The translations under genes were made by a program, and so were the position numbers. Shown here in pieces: positions 1 to 7,281 of a DNA stretch of 11,125 nt. The notes beneath the pieces were generated by a model. It was not told the origin of the DNA and did no database searches. It saw nothing but the letters and a program-made list of their open reading frames with translations. This stretch comes from Actinomycetes bacterium (GTDB taxonomy: Bacteria; Actinomycetota; Thermoleophilia; RBG-16-64-13), in the NCBI GenBank assembly GCA_021815245.1, contig JAKAHF010000024.1, positions 1-11,125 of the forward strand, in the 5' to 3' direction. The first letter of the stretch is position 1; every line of letters begins with the position of its first letter.

Positions 1-507
1 GTGCAACCGGCGGCGCCCGAAACCGAGACCCTCGTCGCGCCGTTCTGGCCGGAGCCGCCGCTCGATTCGCCGCGGCCCGCGCCGGCCGCACCCGCCGTGT
101 CCCAACCTGCGGTCGAGCCCGCGCCGGCAAACGAAGCCGACGAAGCGAGCCGTACGGCCGAGGCCGCGGTCGCCGCGGCCGCCGCGGCTTTCTGGAGCCT
201 TCCCGACGCCGACCAGCGCGCTCGCTCGGCGAGCGGACTCGGCAAGAACGTCAGCACCGCTGGAGACCTGCTTTCTCTTCCTCGAGAGGATCAGGCCGAG
301 ATGCTCGCATTCCTCGACTCGGGTGAACTCGCGAAAGTATTCGCGGCCGCGGGCGACAGAGATCTGAAGAAGGCGGTCATCGACACACTCGAACACGTCG
401 GCAACACGCCGTCACTCGACGCCATTCACGCGTGCCTCGAGGATCCCGACCCCGAGATCCAGCTCTACGCGCTCGACGCGGCCGAACGCATGCTCGGCAA
501 GGGCTAG
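1..507 (+). CDS. HEAT-repeat-like protein, C-terminal part, probably 5'-truncated
   Basis: This reading frame is open from the first base (GTG) to a TAG stop at 505-507, so the true start probably lies upstream and the gene is partial. Residues 1-62 are a low-complexity Ala/Pro/Glu-rich segment, typical of a flexible linker. Residues about 63-168 are predicted to be helical. The last 70 residues look like two degenerate HEAT-type helical hairpins, with the pattern of a helix, a Gly/Asn turn, and then 'DPDPEIQLYALDAAERML', where a DxxxxVRxxAxxAL-like repeat is expected. Such modules usually mediate protein-protein contacts, and no catalytic motif is visible. The stop is 4 bp from the stop of the convergent phosphatase gene, with no terminator hairpin between them. 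The specific function is unknown; the HEAT assignment rests on pattern only. Confidence 0.6.
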   Translation: MQPAAPETETLVAPFWPEPPLDSPRPAPAAPAVSQPAVEPAPANEADEASRTAEAAVAAAAAAFWSLPDADQRARSASGLGKNVSTAGDLLSLPREDQAEMLAFLDSGELAKVFAAAGDRDLKKAVIDTLEHVGNTPSLDAIHACLEDPDPEIQLYALDAAERMLGKG

Positions 508-511
508 GGGG

Positions 512-1441
512 CTAGTGCCCGAACATGATGGTGTAGCCGAGCTGCCGGCCTCGCGCCGCGATCTCCTCGGCATCGAGGCCTGCGCGCCACGCCACGAAGC
601 CACAACGCTTTTCGAGGTCGAGCTTCTGAGCAAGAAGCTCATCGTCGATGAGAGCGGCCGCGCCCCCGCCGGCCTCGGCGAGTATCAGCAGACCGGCCGC
701 GATGTCGACCGAGCGTGAGCGCACCGCCGCCACGAGCATGTCGGCAACGCCGGTAGCCACGTAGCAGAGCGACAGGGCCAGCGACCCCAGTTGGCGGATG
801 CGCAGATCGCGACTCCTACCCACCGCGCCCATGCTGCTCAAGTCGTGGTATTCGAAGTGATGCCGGTCGGGTCGTCCGGCTTCGAGCAGTACGATCTCGA
901 CCAGGTCGTTGCGAAAGCGGCTCTGATCGAGTTCCACCGGCTCCCAGGAGCCTGCGGCCGTAGCCTGCACGAGCCCCCCGCCTTTGACGGCCGCAAACGC
1001 CCGCGGGCGGGTGTAATCCTCGATGTACCCGGCGGTGACATCGGCCAGGGTGGCGCCGTGGGCTATCGCGATAGAGGCGCCGAAGGTCTCGAGTCCGCGC
1101 TTCGCGTTGAGGCTGCCGTCAACCGGATCGACGACCACCCGCCACCGGCATTCTTCGGCGCTCTTGCCGGCCTGTGGCACGATGCCGGCTTCCTCCGACA
1201 CCAGCAGGTAGGGAGCGGGCGCCTCGGCCCGCAACACGTCGAGAATGGCCCGCTCGCACGCCAGATCGATCTGGAGCGTCTCGTCGCCACCGGCGCCACG
1301 GCCGAGCCCTTGACGACCGGCGGACGTGCCGTAGAGCGGCTGAATCGCCGACTTGCCGGCCGCGGCCATGTGGGCCGCGCAGGTCAGCCACGCCTCGTTG
1401 ATTTGTCTGCTGCCGTCGCTCATAGGCGTCCACCTTACCAT
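512..1441 (-). CDS. Inositol monophosphatase family protein (possible archaeal-type IMPase/FBPase)
   Basis: This is a Mg2+-dependent sugar-phosphate phosphatase of the inositol monophosphatase superfamily, 309 aa and cytosolic, with no signal peptide. Visible metal-site motifs are SEEAG (residues 82-86), DPVDGS (105-110, the classic DPxDG motif) and SVDIAAG (244-250), which supplies the last metal-binding Asp. The usual Trp of the WDxAAG motif is replaced by Val. The segment with GGDET and then IDLACE (51-63) resembles the GDxTxxID region of archaeal bifunctional IMPase/fructose-1,6-bisphosphatases better than classical SuhB. The substrate therefore cannot be fixed from sequence: inositol phosphate, fructose-1,6-bisphosphate, PAP or another phosphate ester are all possible. 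Two ATG starts compete. The one at 1441 has GGAG 7 nt upstream; the one at 1423 (303 aa) has AAGGTGG 6 nt upstream. The gene is divergent from the metallophosphoesterase and ends 4 bp from the convergent upstream gene. Confidence 0.88.
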   Translation of the reverse strand: MVRWTPMSDGSRQINEAWLTCAAHMAAAGKSAIQPLYGTSAGRQGLGRGAGGDETLQIDLACERAILDVLRAEAPAPYLLVSEEAGIVPQAGKSAEECRWRVVVDPVDGSLNAKRGLETFGASIAIAHGATLADVTAGYIEDYTRPRAFAAVKGGGLVQATAAGSWEPVELDQSRFRNDLVEIVLLEAGRPDRHHFEYHDLSSMGAVGRSRDLRIRQLGSLALSLCYVATGVADMLVAAVRSRSVDIAAGLLILAEAGGGAAALIDDELLAQKLDLEKRCGFVAWRAGLDAEEIAARGRQLGYTIMFGH

Positions 1442-1472
1442 TACCCGACTCCGTGCGCGTTACCATAGCAGT
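1442..1472. promoter_or_regulatory. Very short divergent promoter region with TTACCAT direct repeat
   Basis: Only about 31 bp separate the outer ATG of the phosphatase gene (1441, minus) from the ATG of the metallophosphoesterase (1473, plus). TTACCAT occurs twice in the same orientation, at 1435-1441 and 1460-1466. TACCAT at 1461-1466 lies 6 nt before the plus-strand ATG, the right distance for a -10 box of a leaderless transcript. The plus-strand ATG has no convincing Shine-Dalgarno sequence, which agrees with that idea. No good -35 box is visible, so the promoter reading is tentative. Confidence 0.3.
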
Positions 1473-2414
1473 ATGCTGAGACACTCGAGACATCTCTCCG
1501 CGCGCGCATGCGCGGCACGCCTGGCCGGTGGGTTTGCGGCCGCCGGCGCCGCCACCGCCGCGTACATGCTGTTTGAAGCCCAGTGGGTCGAGTGCCGCCA
1601 AGCCGACCTCGAGGTACCCGGTCTGCCGGCCCCCTGGTCGGGACTCACCATCCTCCACCTGGCCGACATCCACGCCGGTGCGTTCTACGTCAATGAGCTC
1701 AGTCTCGCCAAAGTGGTCGATTGGGCCGAACCACTCATCCCCGACCTCGTGGTGCTCACCGGCGACAACCTGGGCGAACCAGGGCGGGCGGCACGCTCCC
1801 TCGAGTTGCTCTCGCGGTTGCGACCGCCTCTCGGCATGTTCGCCGTCACCGGCAACCATGAGTACGGACTGAGCAAGGGTCCCCTCGCCCGTCCCCGCGA
1901 CACGAGGTCCATCTGGACCGAGGCCGGGATCACATTGCTCGACGACGCGTGCGTGCCTCTGCCCCCGCGCGACGGCACGCACGTGGTGCTCTGCGGGGCC
2001 GACTACGTCACCGGAGGTTTTCGACTCGCCTCCGAGGCGGCGCCCGACCCGATCGATGCGGCCGAAACCGAGGGCCGATTCCGCATCCTTCTCGCCCACG
2101 AACCGCCCGAGACCGACTCTCCTCTCTTCGGACGTTTTCCGCTGGCCTTCGCCGGACATACACACGGGGGGCAACTCCGGATGTTGACGCCTTTTGGCAT
2201 GAGAGTGGTGAGCGGAGAGGAGCACGGGTTTCTTCTCGGAGTGCACGCGTGGGGTGACGGGCTGCTGGTTGTGACCCGTGGCGTCGGCACCAGCTTTCTC
2301 CCCTTCAGACTCCTCACCAGGCCTGAGGCGACCTTGTGGAGATTGGTATACACTTCCAATAATGACCAGAGCAGTCACACATTCGGCAACCAGGGAGCGA
2401 GGGGACACACATGA
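1473..2414 (+). CDS. Membrane-anchored metallophosphoesterase (YaeI/YkuE-like)
   Basis: This 313-aa calcineurin-like phosphoesterase carries the complete dinuclear metal-site set in order: ADIHAG (DxH, residues 64-69), TGDN (96-99), GNHE (127-130), a lone His in LLAHEPP (209) and GHTHGGQ (228-234). After these comes the GVGTSFLPFR segment typical of the YaeI/YkuE branch. Residues about 14-34 are hydrophobic and Ala-rich, an N-terminal membrane anchor or signal, so the catalytic domain is probably extracytoplasmic. Characterised relatives act on lipid A/UDP-sugar or other phosphoester substrates, but the substrate here is unknown. The frame is open back to 1353, but an upstream start would run into the divergent phosphatase gene. 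ATG 1473 directly precedes the hydrophobic segment and fits the family start. The last ~18 residues are hydrophilic and run through the ribosome-binding region of the next gene, which this gene overlaps by 4 bp (ATGA). Confidence 0.88.
   Translation: MLRHSRHLSARACAARLAGGFAAAGAATAAYMLFEAQWVECRQADLEVPGLPAPWSGLTILHLADIHAGAFYVNELSLAKVVDWAEPLIPDLVVLTGDNLGEPGRAARSLELLSRLRPPLGMFAVTGNHEYGLSKGPLARPRDTRSIWTEAGITLLDDACVPLPPRDGTHVVLCGADYVTGGFRLASEAAPDPIDAAETEGRFRILLAHEPPETDSPLFGRFPLAFAGHTHGGQLRMLTPFGMRVVSGEEHGFLLGVHAWGDGLLVVTRGVGTSFLPFRLLTRPEATLWRLVYTSNNDQSSHTFGNQGARGHT
2334..2363 (+). promoter_or_regulatory. Possible internal promoter for the Asp23-family gene
   Basis: Inside the 3' end of the metallophosphoesterase gene an AT-richer patch contains TTGTGG (2334-2339), an 18-bp spacer and AATAAT (2358-2363, five of six matches to TATAAT). 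It lies about 50 bp before the Asp23-family ATG. It could give that gene transcription independent of the upstream gene. The -35 match is weak (three of six), so this is a suggestion only. Confidence 0.25.
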
Positions 2415-2824
2415 CTGACTCAGTGGACGAGCGGCTCTCCGGAGACCTCCCGGTCGCCCCGAATCAGTTTGACGACGAAGTAGGCCCCGCGGTATCGCAC
2501 GCGGTCATCGCGAGCTATGTGGCCGACGCCGCCCGCCAAGTGCGGGGCATCGTCGACCTGCACGCGTCGCCTTGGAAGGGCTTTCAGTCGCGCATGCGAG
2601 AGCTTCATTCCGGCGCGGTCGTCTTGAAGGAGTCGGAATCGGAGCCCGGCAGCGTCGACATCGGCATACACGTGCGAGTCGCCTGGGGAGTCGCCATCCC
2701 CGAGCTGGCGCGCAGGGTCGAGGACAACGTGCGCAAACAGGTGATGGCTCTGCTCAACCTCGAGCTGGGCTCGGTGACACTCTACATCGACGAGATCGCC
2801 GCGCCCAACGCGGCCAACGAGTAG
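2411..2824 (+). CDS. Asp23/Gls24 family envelope-stress-type protein
   Basis: This 137-aa soluble protein has no membrane segment. The core, residues about 28-132, matches the Asp23/Gls24 (DUF322) pattern: a helix beginning AVIASYVADAARQVRGIVDL, a variable loop, a strand with SVDIGIHVRVAWG, a long helix ELARRVEDNVRKQVMALLNL, and a final strand GSVTLYIDEIA. Family members in Gram-positive bacteria are abundant membrane-proximal proteins. In Staphylococcus, Asp23 is held at the membrane by AmaP; in actinomycetes several paralogues exist with poorly known roles. No AmaP-like partner is seen in this window. The start overlaps the upstream stop (ATGA) and is preceded by GGGAGCGAGGGG, which supplies a ribosome-binding site about 6 nt from the ATG. 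Translational coupling to the metallophosphoesterase is likely. A strong hairpin follows about 70 bp after the stop. Confidence 0.85.
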   Translation: MTDSVDERLSGDLPVAPNQFDDEVGPAVSHAVIASYVADAARQVRGIVDLHASPWKGFQSRMRELHSGAVVLKESESEPGSVDIGIHVRVAWGVAIPELARRVEDNVRKQVMALLNLELGSVTLYIDEIAAPNAANE

Positions 2825-2845
2825 CGCGACCGCCTTCACCGCGTC

Positions 2846-2864
2846 GGACCGGGGTCACCGGTCC
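2846..2864. other. Small hairpin in the convergent intergenic region
   Basis: A perfect 7-bp inverted repeat, GGACCGG (2846-2852) and CCGGTCC (2858-2864), has a 5-nt loop. It lies 22 bp after the Asp23-family stop and has no T-tract. It may assist termination or transcript stability together with the larger hairpin downstream. Confidence 0.35.
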
Positions 2865-2894
2865 CGGCGCGACTTGACAGAAGGTCATGAAGGA

Positions 2895-2927
2895 AGCGAC
2901 CCCGGGAGCCTGGCTCCCGGGGTCGCT
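2895..2927. terminator. Bidirectional intrinsic-type terminator hairpin
   Basis: AGCGACCCCGGGAGCC (2895-2910) and its exact reverse complement (2912-2927) are separated by a single T. The folded form is a very GC-rich ~15-bp stem with a 3-nt loop. It is followed by TTT on the plus strand; on the minus strand the outer A-T closing pair and TTCC follow. It lies between the convergent Asp23-family and multicopper-oxidase stops, so it probably ends both transcripts. The T-tracts are short, as is common in high-GC actinomycete terminators. Confidence 0.8.
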
Positions 2928-2961
2928 TTGGTGTTCGGCGCTTCTGCGCGGTGAACGTCTC

Positions 2962-5900
2962 TTATGGAGCAGTCCGCGCGGAGGCGATGTTGGAGCCCGT
3001 GGAGGATCCCGCGGCGTTGAAGGCAAGCACCTGATAGTAGTACGTGGTGTTGCGCGCCAGGCCGGTGTTGGTGTAGAAGCGCACGTTCGCGCCGGTCGTT
3101 GTGATCAGCGTCCATGTAGCCATGTTGGTGCTGCGGTAGACGCGGAAGCCCGTCTCGTTGTTCGAGTTGTCGTTCCACTGTAGCGAGATCAAGCGCGCCG
3201 TACCCGCGACTTGAGCCGTAGCCCTCAGAGACGACGGTGCCATCGGCACCGGATTGGCCGGAGCCGGAGTCGTGACACTGAGCACAGACGAGTAGCTCGA
3301 ATTGCCGGCGGAGTTCGTTGCCTGCACCCGGTAGCGATACTGCCTCGAGGCCGCGACGGTCGTGTCGGAGTACGTCGTCGTGTCGGCGGGCAGCGTGGCG
3401 ATGCGGGTGTAGACCCATCTGCCTCCGGTCAAGACACCTCGCTCGAGGTAGAAGGCGGTTTCGTTGGTCGAGTTGTCGTTCCACGCCAGATTGACCACGT
3501 CGAAGGCGATCGAGGTCGTGCGCAGGTTGTTCGGCCTCGCGGGCAGGGTGGCGGGCGTGGTCACCGCGATCACGTTCGACGGCTGCGAGTCGCCGACGGC
3601 GTTGTGCGCGATCACGCGGTAGCTGTACGTCGTGAACTCGGCCACCGTCGTGTCGATATAGGTCTGCGTGTTCGCGGGCAGGGTGGCGATGCGCGTCCAG
3701 ACGAGGGTGCCACCTGACCCGGGAGCCCGCTCGACGTAGTAGTCGGTCTCGGTGGCGGCGTTGTCGTTCCAGGCGAGGGCCACGCGGTTGTAGAGCACCT
3801 GGGTGGCGGTCAGATTGTCAGGCGTCGCGGGCACGCCGGCCGCGCCGACCACTACCTCGTTCGACGTGATCTGACCGGCGGCGTTGTACGCGATCACACG
3901 GTAGGCGTAGGTCGAGTCGGCGCTCGTCGTGGAGTCGACGTAGGTGGTCTGGTTGGCCAGAGCGGAACCGATGAGCGAGAAGGTGCCGGCGACTCCATCG
4001 ATGACCAGGGCCCGCTCGATGCGGAAACCGATCTCGTTTGCCGGGCTTCCGAATGTGGCCGGCGCATCCTTGGGTGTGCCGTCGGTCCACGAGAGGTTGA
4101 CCGTGGTGTCGGGACTACCGGTCGCGCCCAGCACCGGGGCTACCGGCAGCACTCGAGTGACTTCGAAACTGATCGGACGCATCATGTCCATCTCTTCGTG
4201 GCTGAGGATGTGGCAGTGCCACACGTACTCCCAGCCGAAGTTCTGCATGATGTTCACGGTCGGCGGATTGAGGGCGTTGCCCGTCGCCGGATCGAGGTTG
4301 GAGAAGCCCATCGGCGAGCCGAGCGGCTCGGCCGGGTTGAGCGGACGCACGCTGTCGGGCACTCCGAACGGCGCCTTGGCCGCGGTGGCACGTACCGCGA
4401 TGATGGTGTCTTCGAGCGGGCTCACCCGGATGGTCTCCTTCCAACCGCGCTCGTTGTCATCGGGCTTCGCGATCGAGCCGTCCCAGCGCACACGGTTGAT
4501 GACCTGCACGTCCATGAGGTGGAAGTGGATCGGGTGCGTGTCGACGCCGTTGTGGGTGATCCTCCAGATCTGGGTGCCGTCACCCAGGGTGGCGCCGCCC
4601 GTCGTGATCGAGTCGACGATGATGTCGTTCGGCGGGTCGACGAAGTTCTGCAGCACGAAAGTCTGCGCGAGGGCATTGACACCCACGAGCTCGGTGCCCA
4701 GTTTGCCGCTCATGCGGCCGTACTCGTCGTACGCGGCGCCCATCTCGTCATGGATGGCTTTCGGCTCGAACGGCACAGTGAGGGTGAGGCCTGTCGACGT
4801 CTTGAACGACATCGACCAGTCCTGGATGCGGGCCAGACCCCAGAGAGGATAGGAGACCGGGAACGTCGTGTTGTAGGTGCTGTTGTACTCGGTCTGCCCG
4901 ACGATTATCGGCTCCTGGCTCTTCTGGAAGACGCCCGGTCCCGACGCGTCGCTGACGAACTCCTGCTGGAGGGTGGCCAGATCGTATGCTGTGCCGTTGG
5001 CCACTCCCGAGACCTTGAACTGCATGATCGTGCGGGTGTTGGGGCCGAAGCCGTCCTGGCCCCCCGTGTAGCCTCCCTCGGCGCTCAGGTCGGGGCTCGA
5101 GGTGTAGTAGTCATAGCGAGGATCGAGTGCCGGGAAGGCGGCCGGCGCGTCGTTGTAGAGAATGAGCGTCTGTCCGGCGAACTGCGAGAAGTCGACGATC
5201 ACGTCGGCGCGCTCGGCCGGGGCGAGGAGGAGTGAGTGCAGATCGACGTTGCCGAAGTTGAAGGTCGTCGGATTGTTGTTCCACGTGATCGGCTGGTTGG
5301 CGATGACGGCCGGCTGGGTCAAGAAGCCAGACTCGGTGCCGATCTGAATCCACTTCGGACCGGCCTTGGTCGCGTCAGGCACGCCCGCGACACGGCCGTC
5401 GGTCGGCCAGCTCGTCGGGAACCCGGCGGTACGCACCGCGGGCACCATGCCGACTTCCGTGGGAGCGGTGTAGAGATTGGCCGTCGCGGCCGCGCCGGTG
5501 CCGTTGCCATCGATGGTCACCGTGGGCACGCTGGTGTAGCCGCTGCCGACGGTCGTCATGTCGATGGCCACGATCTGCCCGGTGGCCTCGTCGACCGTAG
5601 CTTCAGCAGTGGCGCCCTTGCCGCCCCCGCCTGTGATGGTGACGATGACCACGCCGGAATAGCCGGTGCCCGGGTCATCGATGGTGACCTTGTCGATGAT
5701 GCCTGTCGCCTTGTAGAGCTGTAGGTTCCAGAAGCGGTCGTTCGCCGCGTTGAGAATACGGAAGCGGTATGCCGTCGGCTCGACCGTCATCGTCGGATAG
5801 ACCGTGCCGTTGACGAGCGCCGTATCGAAGAACGACTCACCCGGGGCGGAAACCCACGGCACACCGGGGATCTCCGGCGGCTGAACCAGCGGGTTGGCCG

Positions 5901-7281
5901 GATCGTAGTACAGGTTGGGCACGGGCTGAACGACGTTGGTCGTGGGCGGGAAGAACCACGGGCCGTAGTGCCAGCGGCCGAACGGGTTGACGCCCGATGG
6001 GTCGTAGGGGTTCTGCGCCGTCATGTAGACGTGCGGATACCAGAGGTCACCGGTCTTGGGCTCGCGGATGCCGGTAGCGACATCGAGGGTCCCCGTGCCC
6101 CAGTTCCAGTGGGGGTCGGTATCGCGAATCACCGGGGCGTCGACGAAGGTCTTGTCCTGGATGATAAGGGGCACCTCATAATCGCCGCTCGGGACAATGT
6201 TACGATCGATGAGATCCTGCTCGGTGTCGTCACGAATGAGGTAGCCGGCGGCTTCTCCCACGTAGACATTGAGTCGAGTGATGCCCCATGAATGGTCATG
6301 GTAGAAGAGCAGGCGCGAGCTCTGATCGTTGCAGTAGTAGTACGTCTGGGAGCCCTCGCCCGGGTCGGGCATGTCGGGCACGTTGGCCGTGCTCACGCCC
6401 CTGGGATATGAGGTGTTCTCACCAAGAGGCGTTATCCACTGGTGCGGCGTGCCGTCGGATATCCACGGGGTGTGACCGCCGTGCAGGTGGATCACGGCCC
6501 GGTTGTCGGAGTAGTTCTTGTTGGCTGTGGGTGCATCGGCGCCCAACGGCCCCAGACCGGAACCCATCACGGTGCGGTCGACAGGGATGAACAAGTCGCC
6601 CGCCTCGTTGGTGGGCAGCAGGTTGGTGAACTTGATGCGCACCGGTCGATCTCTCTTGGTGATGATCTGCGGACCCAGATACATCGCCGGCGATGGCGCG
6701 ATGGTGTTGTTGCCGAGAAGGTCGGTGCCGTAGTTGGTCTGCACGTAGCCGCGCAGCGTCGTTTCCGGCAGATCGCTGTGGAGTTGCTGGGTGAACTCCA
6801 CCACGGCCAATTCGTAGTAGTCAGAGCCGGGGTACGTGATCGTATCGGGCACGGCTATGGGAATGTCATTGCCGAGGGTGTTGGGCACGTCGAGAAGCGG
6901 CAGCGTGTCGACGAACTTCTCCAACGCGGGGCTGAAGGCCCAGTTGGCGATGCCGAAGAAGTCGGGTTGATCGAAGACACCCGGGGTCACCTGCTGGTAG
7001 TTGGGTTCGCCCAAGATGGCTGCATCACGCCTGTCGGCCGCGGCTTGCCGGTCGGCCGAGCTGAAGTACTTGCTGCGAGCGTTCTGCACGTCTGCGATGC
7101 GCTCGGCATACGACGCCAGCTGGGGAGACGATCCCGGGTCGCGTGAGCCGCCACCCGACACGGTCGCGGCCGTCGCGCTGCTCCCACCGCCGGGCACCAC
7201 CACCTGCGCGACGATCGCCCCGATGATGACGACGACCGCCAGAAGTGCCAGTAGTAGTAGGCGTCTGGGTCGACTTGACAT
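2962..7281 (-). CDS. Giant exported multicopper oxidase with GxGY-repeat insert and four fibronectin type III domains
   Basis: This 1439-aa oxidase would couple one-electron oxidation of a substrate (metal ion or phenolic) to O2 reduction at a T1 plus T2/T3 copper site. The N-terminal basic-hydrophobic stretch (residues 4-30, no lipobox Cys) is an export signal or anchor. Copper motifs are all present: HLHGGH (265-270), HDH (328-330), HPIHFH (916-921) and HCHILSHEEMDMM (1022-1034, T1 Cys 1023, likely axial Met 1033). Residues about 526-606 are a Gly/Thr-rich GxGY repeat insert. Residues about 1046-1439 form four fibronectin type III domains with recurring WNDN motifs. Overall layout resembles large bacterial oxidases such as Geobacter OmpB, which also has a fibronectin domain. 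The frame is open to 7359, but ATG 7281 is preferred: it starts the signal peptide and has AGGGGG upstream. The gene appears monocistronic. The substrate (Mn, Fe, Cu or organic) is not determinable. Confidence 0.92.
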   Translation of the reverse strand: MSSRPRRLLLLALLAVVVIIGAIVAQVVVPGGGSSATAATVSGGGSRDPGSSPQLASYAERIADVQNARSKYFSSADRQAAADRRDAAILGEPNYQQVTPGVFDQPDFFGIANWAFSPALEKFVDTLPLLDVPNTLGNDIPIAVPDTITYPGSDYYELAVVEFTQQLHSDLPETTLRGYVQTNYGTDLLGNNTIAPSPAMYLGPQIITKRDRPVRIKFTNLLPTNEAGDLFIPVDRTVMGSGLGPLGADAPTANKNYSDNRAVIHLHGGHTPWISDGTPHQWITPLGENTSYPRGVSTANVPDMPDPGEGSQTYYYCNDQSSRLLFYHDHSWGITRLNVYVGEAAGYLIRDDTEQDLIDRNIVPSGDYEVPLIIQDKTFVDAPVIRDTDPHWNWGTGTLDVATGIREPKTGDLWYPHVYMTAQNPYDPSGVNPFGRWHYGPWFFPPTTNVVQPVPNLYYDPANPLVQPPEIPGVPWVSAPGESFFDTALVNGTVYPTMTVEPTAYRFRILNAANDRFWNLQLYKATGIIDKVTIDDPGTGYSGVVIVTITGGGGKGATAEATVDEATGQIVAIDMTTVGSGYTSVPTVTIDGNGTGAAATANLYTAPTEVGMVPAVRTAGFPTSWPTDGRVAGVPDATKAGPKWIQIGTESGFLTQPAVIANQPITWNNNPTTFNFGNVDLHSLLLAPAERADVIVDFSQFAGQTLILYNDAPAAFPALDPRYDYYTSSPDLSAEGGYTGGQDGFGPNTRTIMQFKVSGVANGTAYDLATLQQEFVSDASGPGVFQKSQEPIIVGQTEYNSTYNTTFPVSYPLWGLARIQDWSMSFKTSTGLTLTVPFEPKAIHDEMGAAYDEYGRMSGKLGTELVGVNALAQTFVLQNFVDPPNDIIVDSITTGGATLGDGTQIWRITHNGVDTHPIHFHLMDVQVINRVRWDGSIAKPDDNERGWKETIRVSPLEDTIIAVRATAAKAPFGVPDSVRPLNPAEPLGSPMGFSNLDPATGNALNPPTVNIMQNFGWEYVWHCHILSHEEMDMMRPISFEVTRVLPVAPVLGATGSPDTTVNLSWTDGTPKDAPATFGSPANEIGFRIERALVIDGVAGTFSLIGSALANQTTYVDSTTSADSTYAYRVIAYNAAGQITSNEVVVGAAGVPATPDNLTATQVLYNRVALAWNDNAATETDYYVERAPGSGGTLVWTRIATLPANTQTYIDTTVAEFTTYSYRVIAHNAVGDSQPSNVIAVTTPATLPARPNNLRTTSIAFDVVNLAWNDNSTNETAFYLERGVLTGGRWVYTRIATLPADTTTYSDTTVAASRQYRYRVQATNSAGNSSYSSVLSVTTPAPANPVPMAPSSLRATAQVAGTARLISLQWNDNSNNETGFRVYRSTNMATWTLITTTGANVRFYTNTGLARNTTYYYQVLAFNAAGSSTGSNIASARTAP
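2965..4146 (-). repeat. Four tandem fibronectin type III domains (within the oxidase)
   Basis: Four units of 93-104 residues form the oxidase C-terminus: approximately 4146-3835, 3834-3553, 3546-3268 and 3249-2965. Each has the fibronectin/titin-like pattern: PxxPxxL, an LxW(N/T)D strand, a GFRIER or FYLERG strand, a TTYxDTT turn, and YxYRVxAxNxAGxSxxSN near the end. Units 2-4 carry WNDN followed by an Asn/Thr-rich (N/T)ET segment, pointing to recent internal duplication. They probably act as spacers or as adhesive, carbohydrate- or surface-binding modules. Confidence 0.85.
5464..5700 (-). repeat. Two GxGY-type repeats inserted in the oxidase
   Basis: Two ~39-residue units (oxidase residues about 528-568 and 569-606) share the scheme of a V/I-rich strand, a GTGY or GSGYTSVP turn, a VTI strand, a Gly-rich turn, and A/T-alternating residues ending the strand. 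This pattern is seen in many bacterial surface and phage tail proteins. It falls between the LYKATG and YTAPTEVG segments of the oxidase and interrupts what should be the middle cupredoxin domain. Confidence 0.7.

Noticed and set aside
1..200. Ala/Pro-rich N-terminal segment considered as a TonB-like or secreted proline-rich domain
   Set aside because: Only low-complexity composition is visible. There is no signal peptide, TM segment or TonB C-terminal motif, and the true N-terminus may lie outside the window.
1119..2408. Long minus-strand open frame of 429 codons opposite the metallophosphoesterase
   Set aside because: It runs antisense to a gene with complete catalytic motifs and overlaps the phosphatase. 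Its translation is Arg/Gly/Glu-rich with no recognisable domain, as expected for a shadow frame in high-GC DNA.
2874..2879. TTGACA, a perfect -35 hexamer
   Set aside because: No -10 box lies at 16-18 bp; that position is occupied by the GC-rich terminator stem, and no plus-strand gene follows.
2965..4146. Repeated short segments considered as a CRISPR or DNA-level tandem array
   Set aside because: The repeats are protein-level fibronectin units with divergent codons and ~280-310-bp spacing inside an intact reading frame.
4198..5235. Plus-strand open frame of 345 codons inside the oxidase
   Set aside because: It lies antisense to the copper-motif region of the oxidase and reads as Arg/Val/Asp-rich low-information sequence. 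It has no domain match I recognise.
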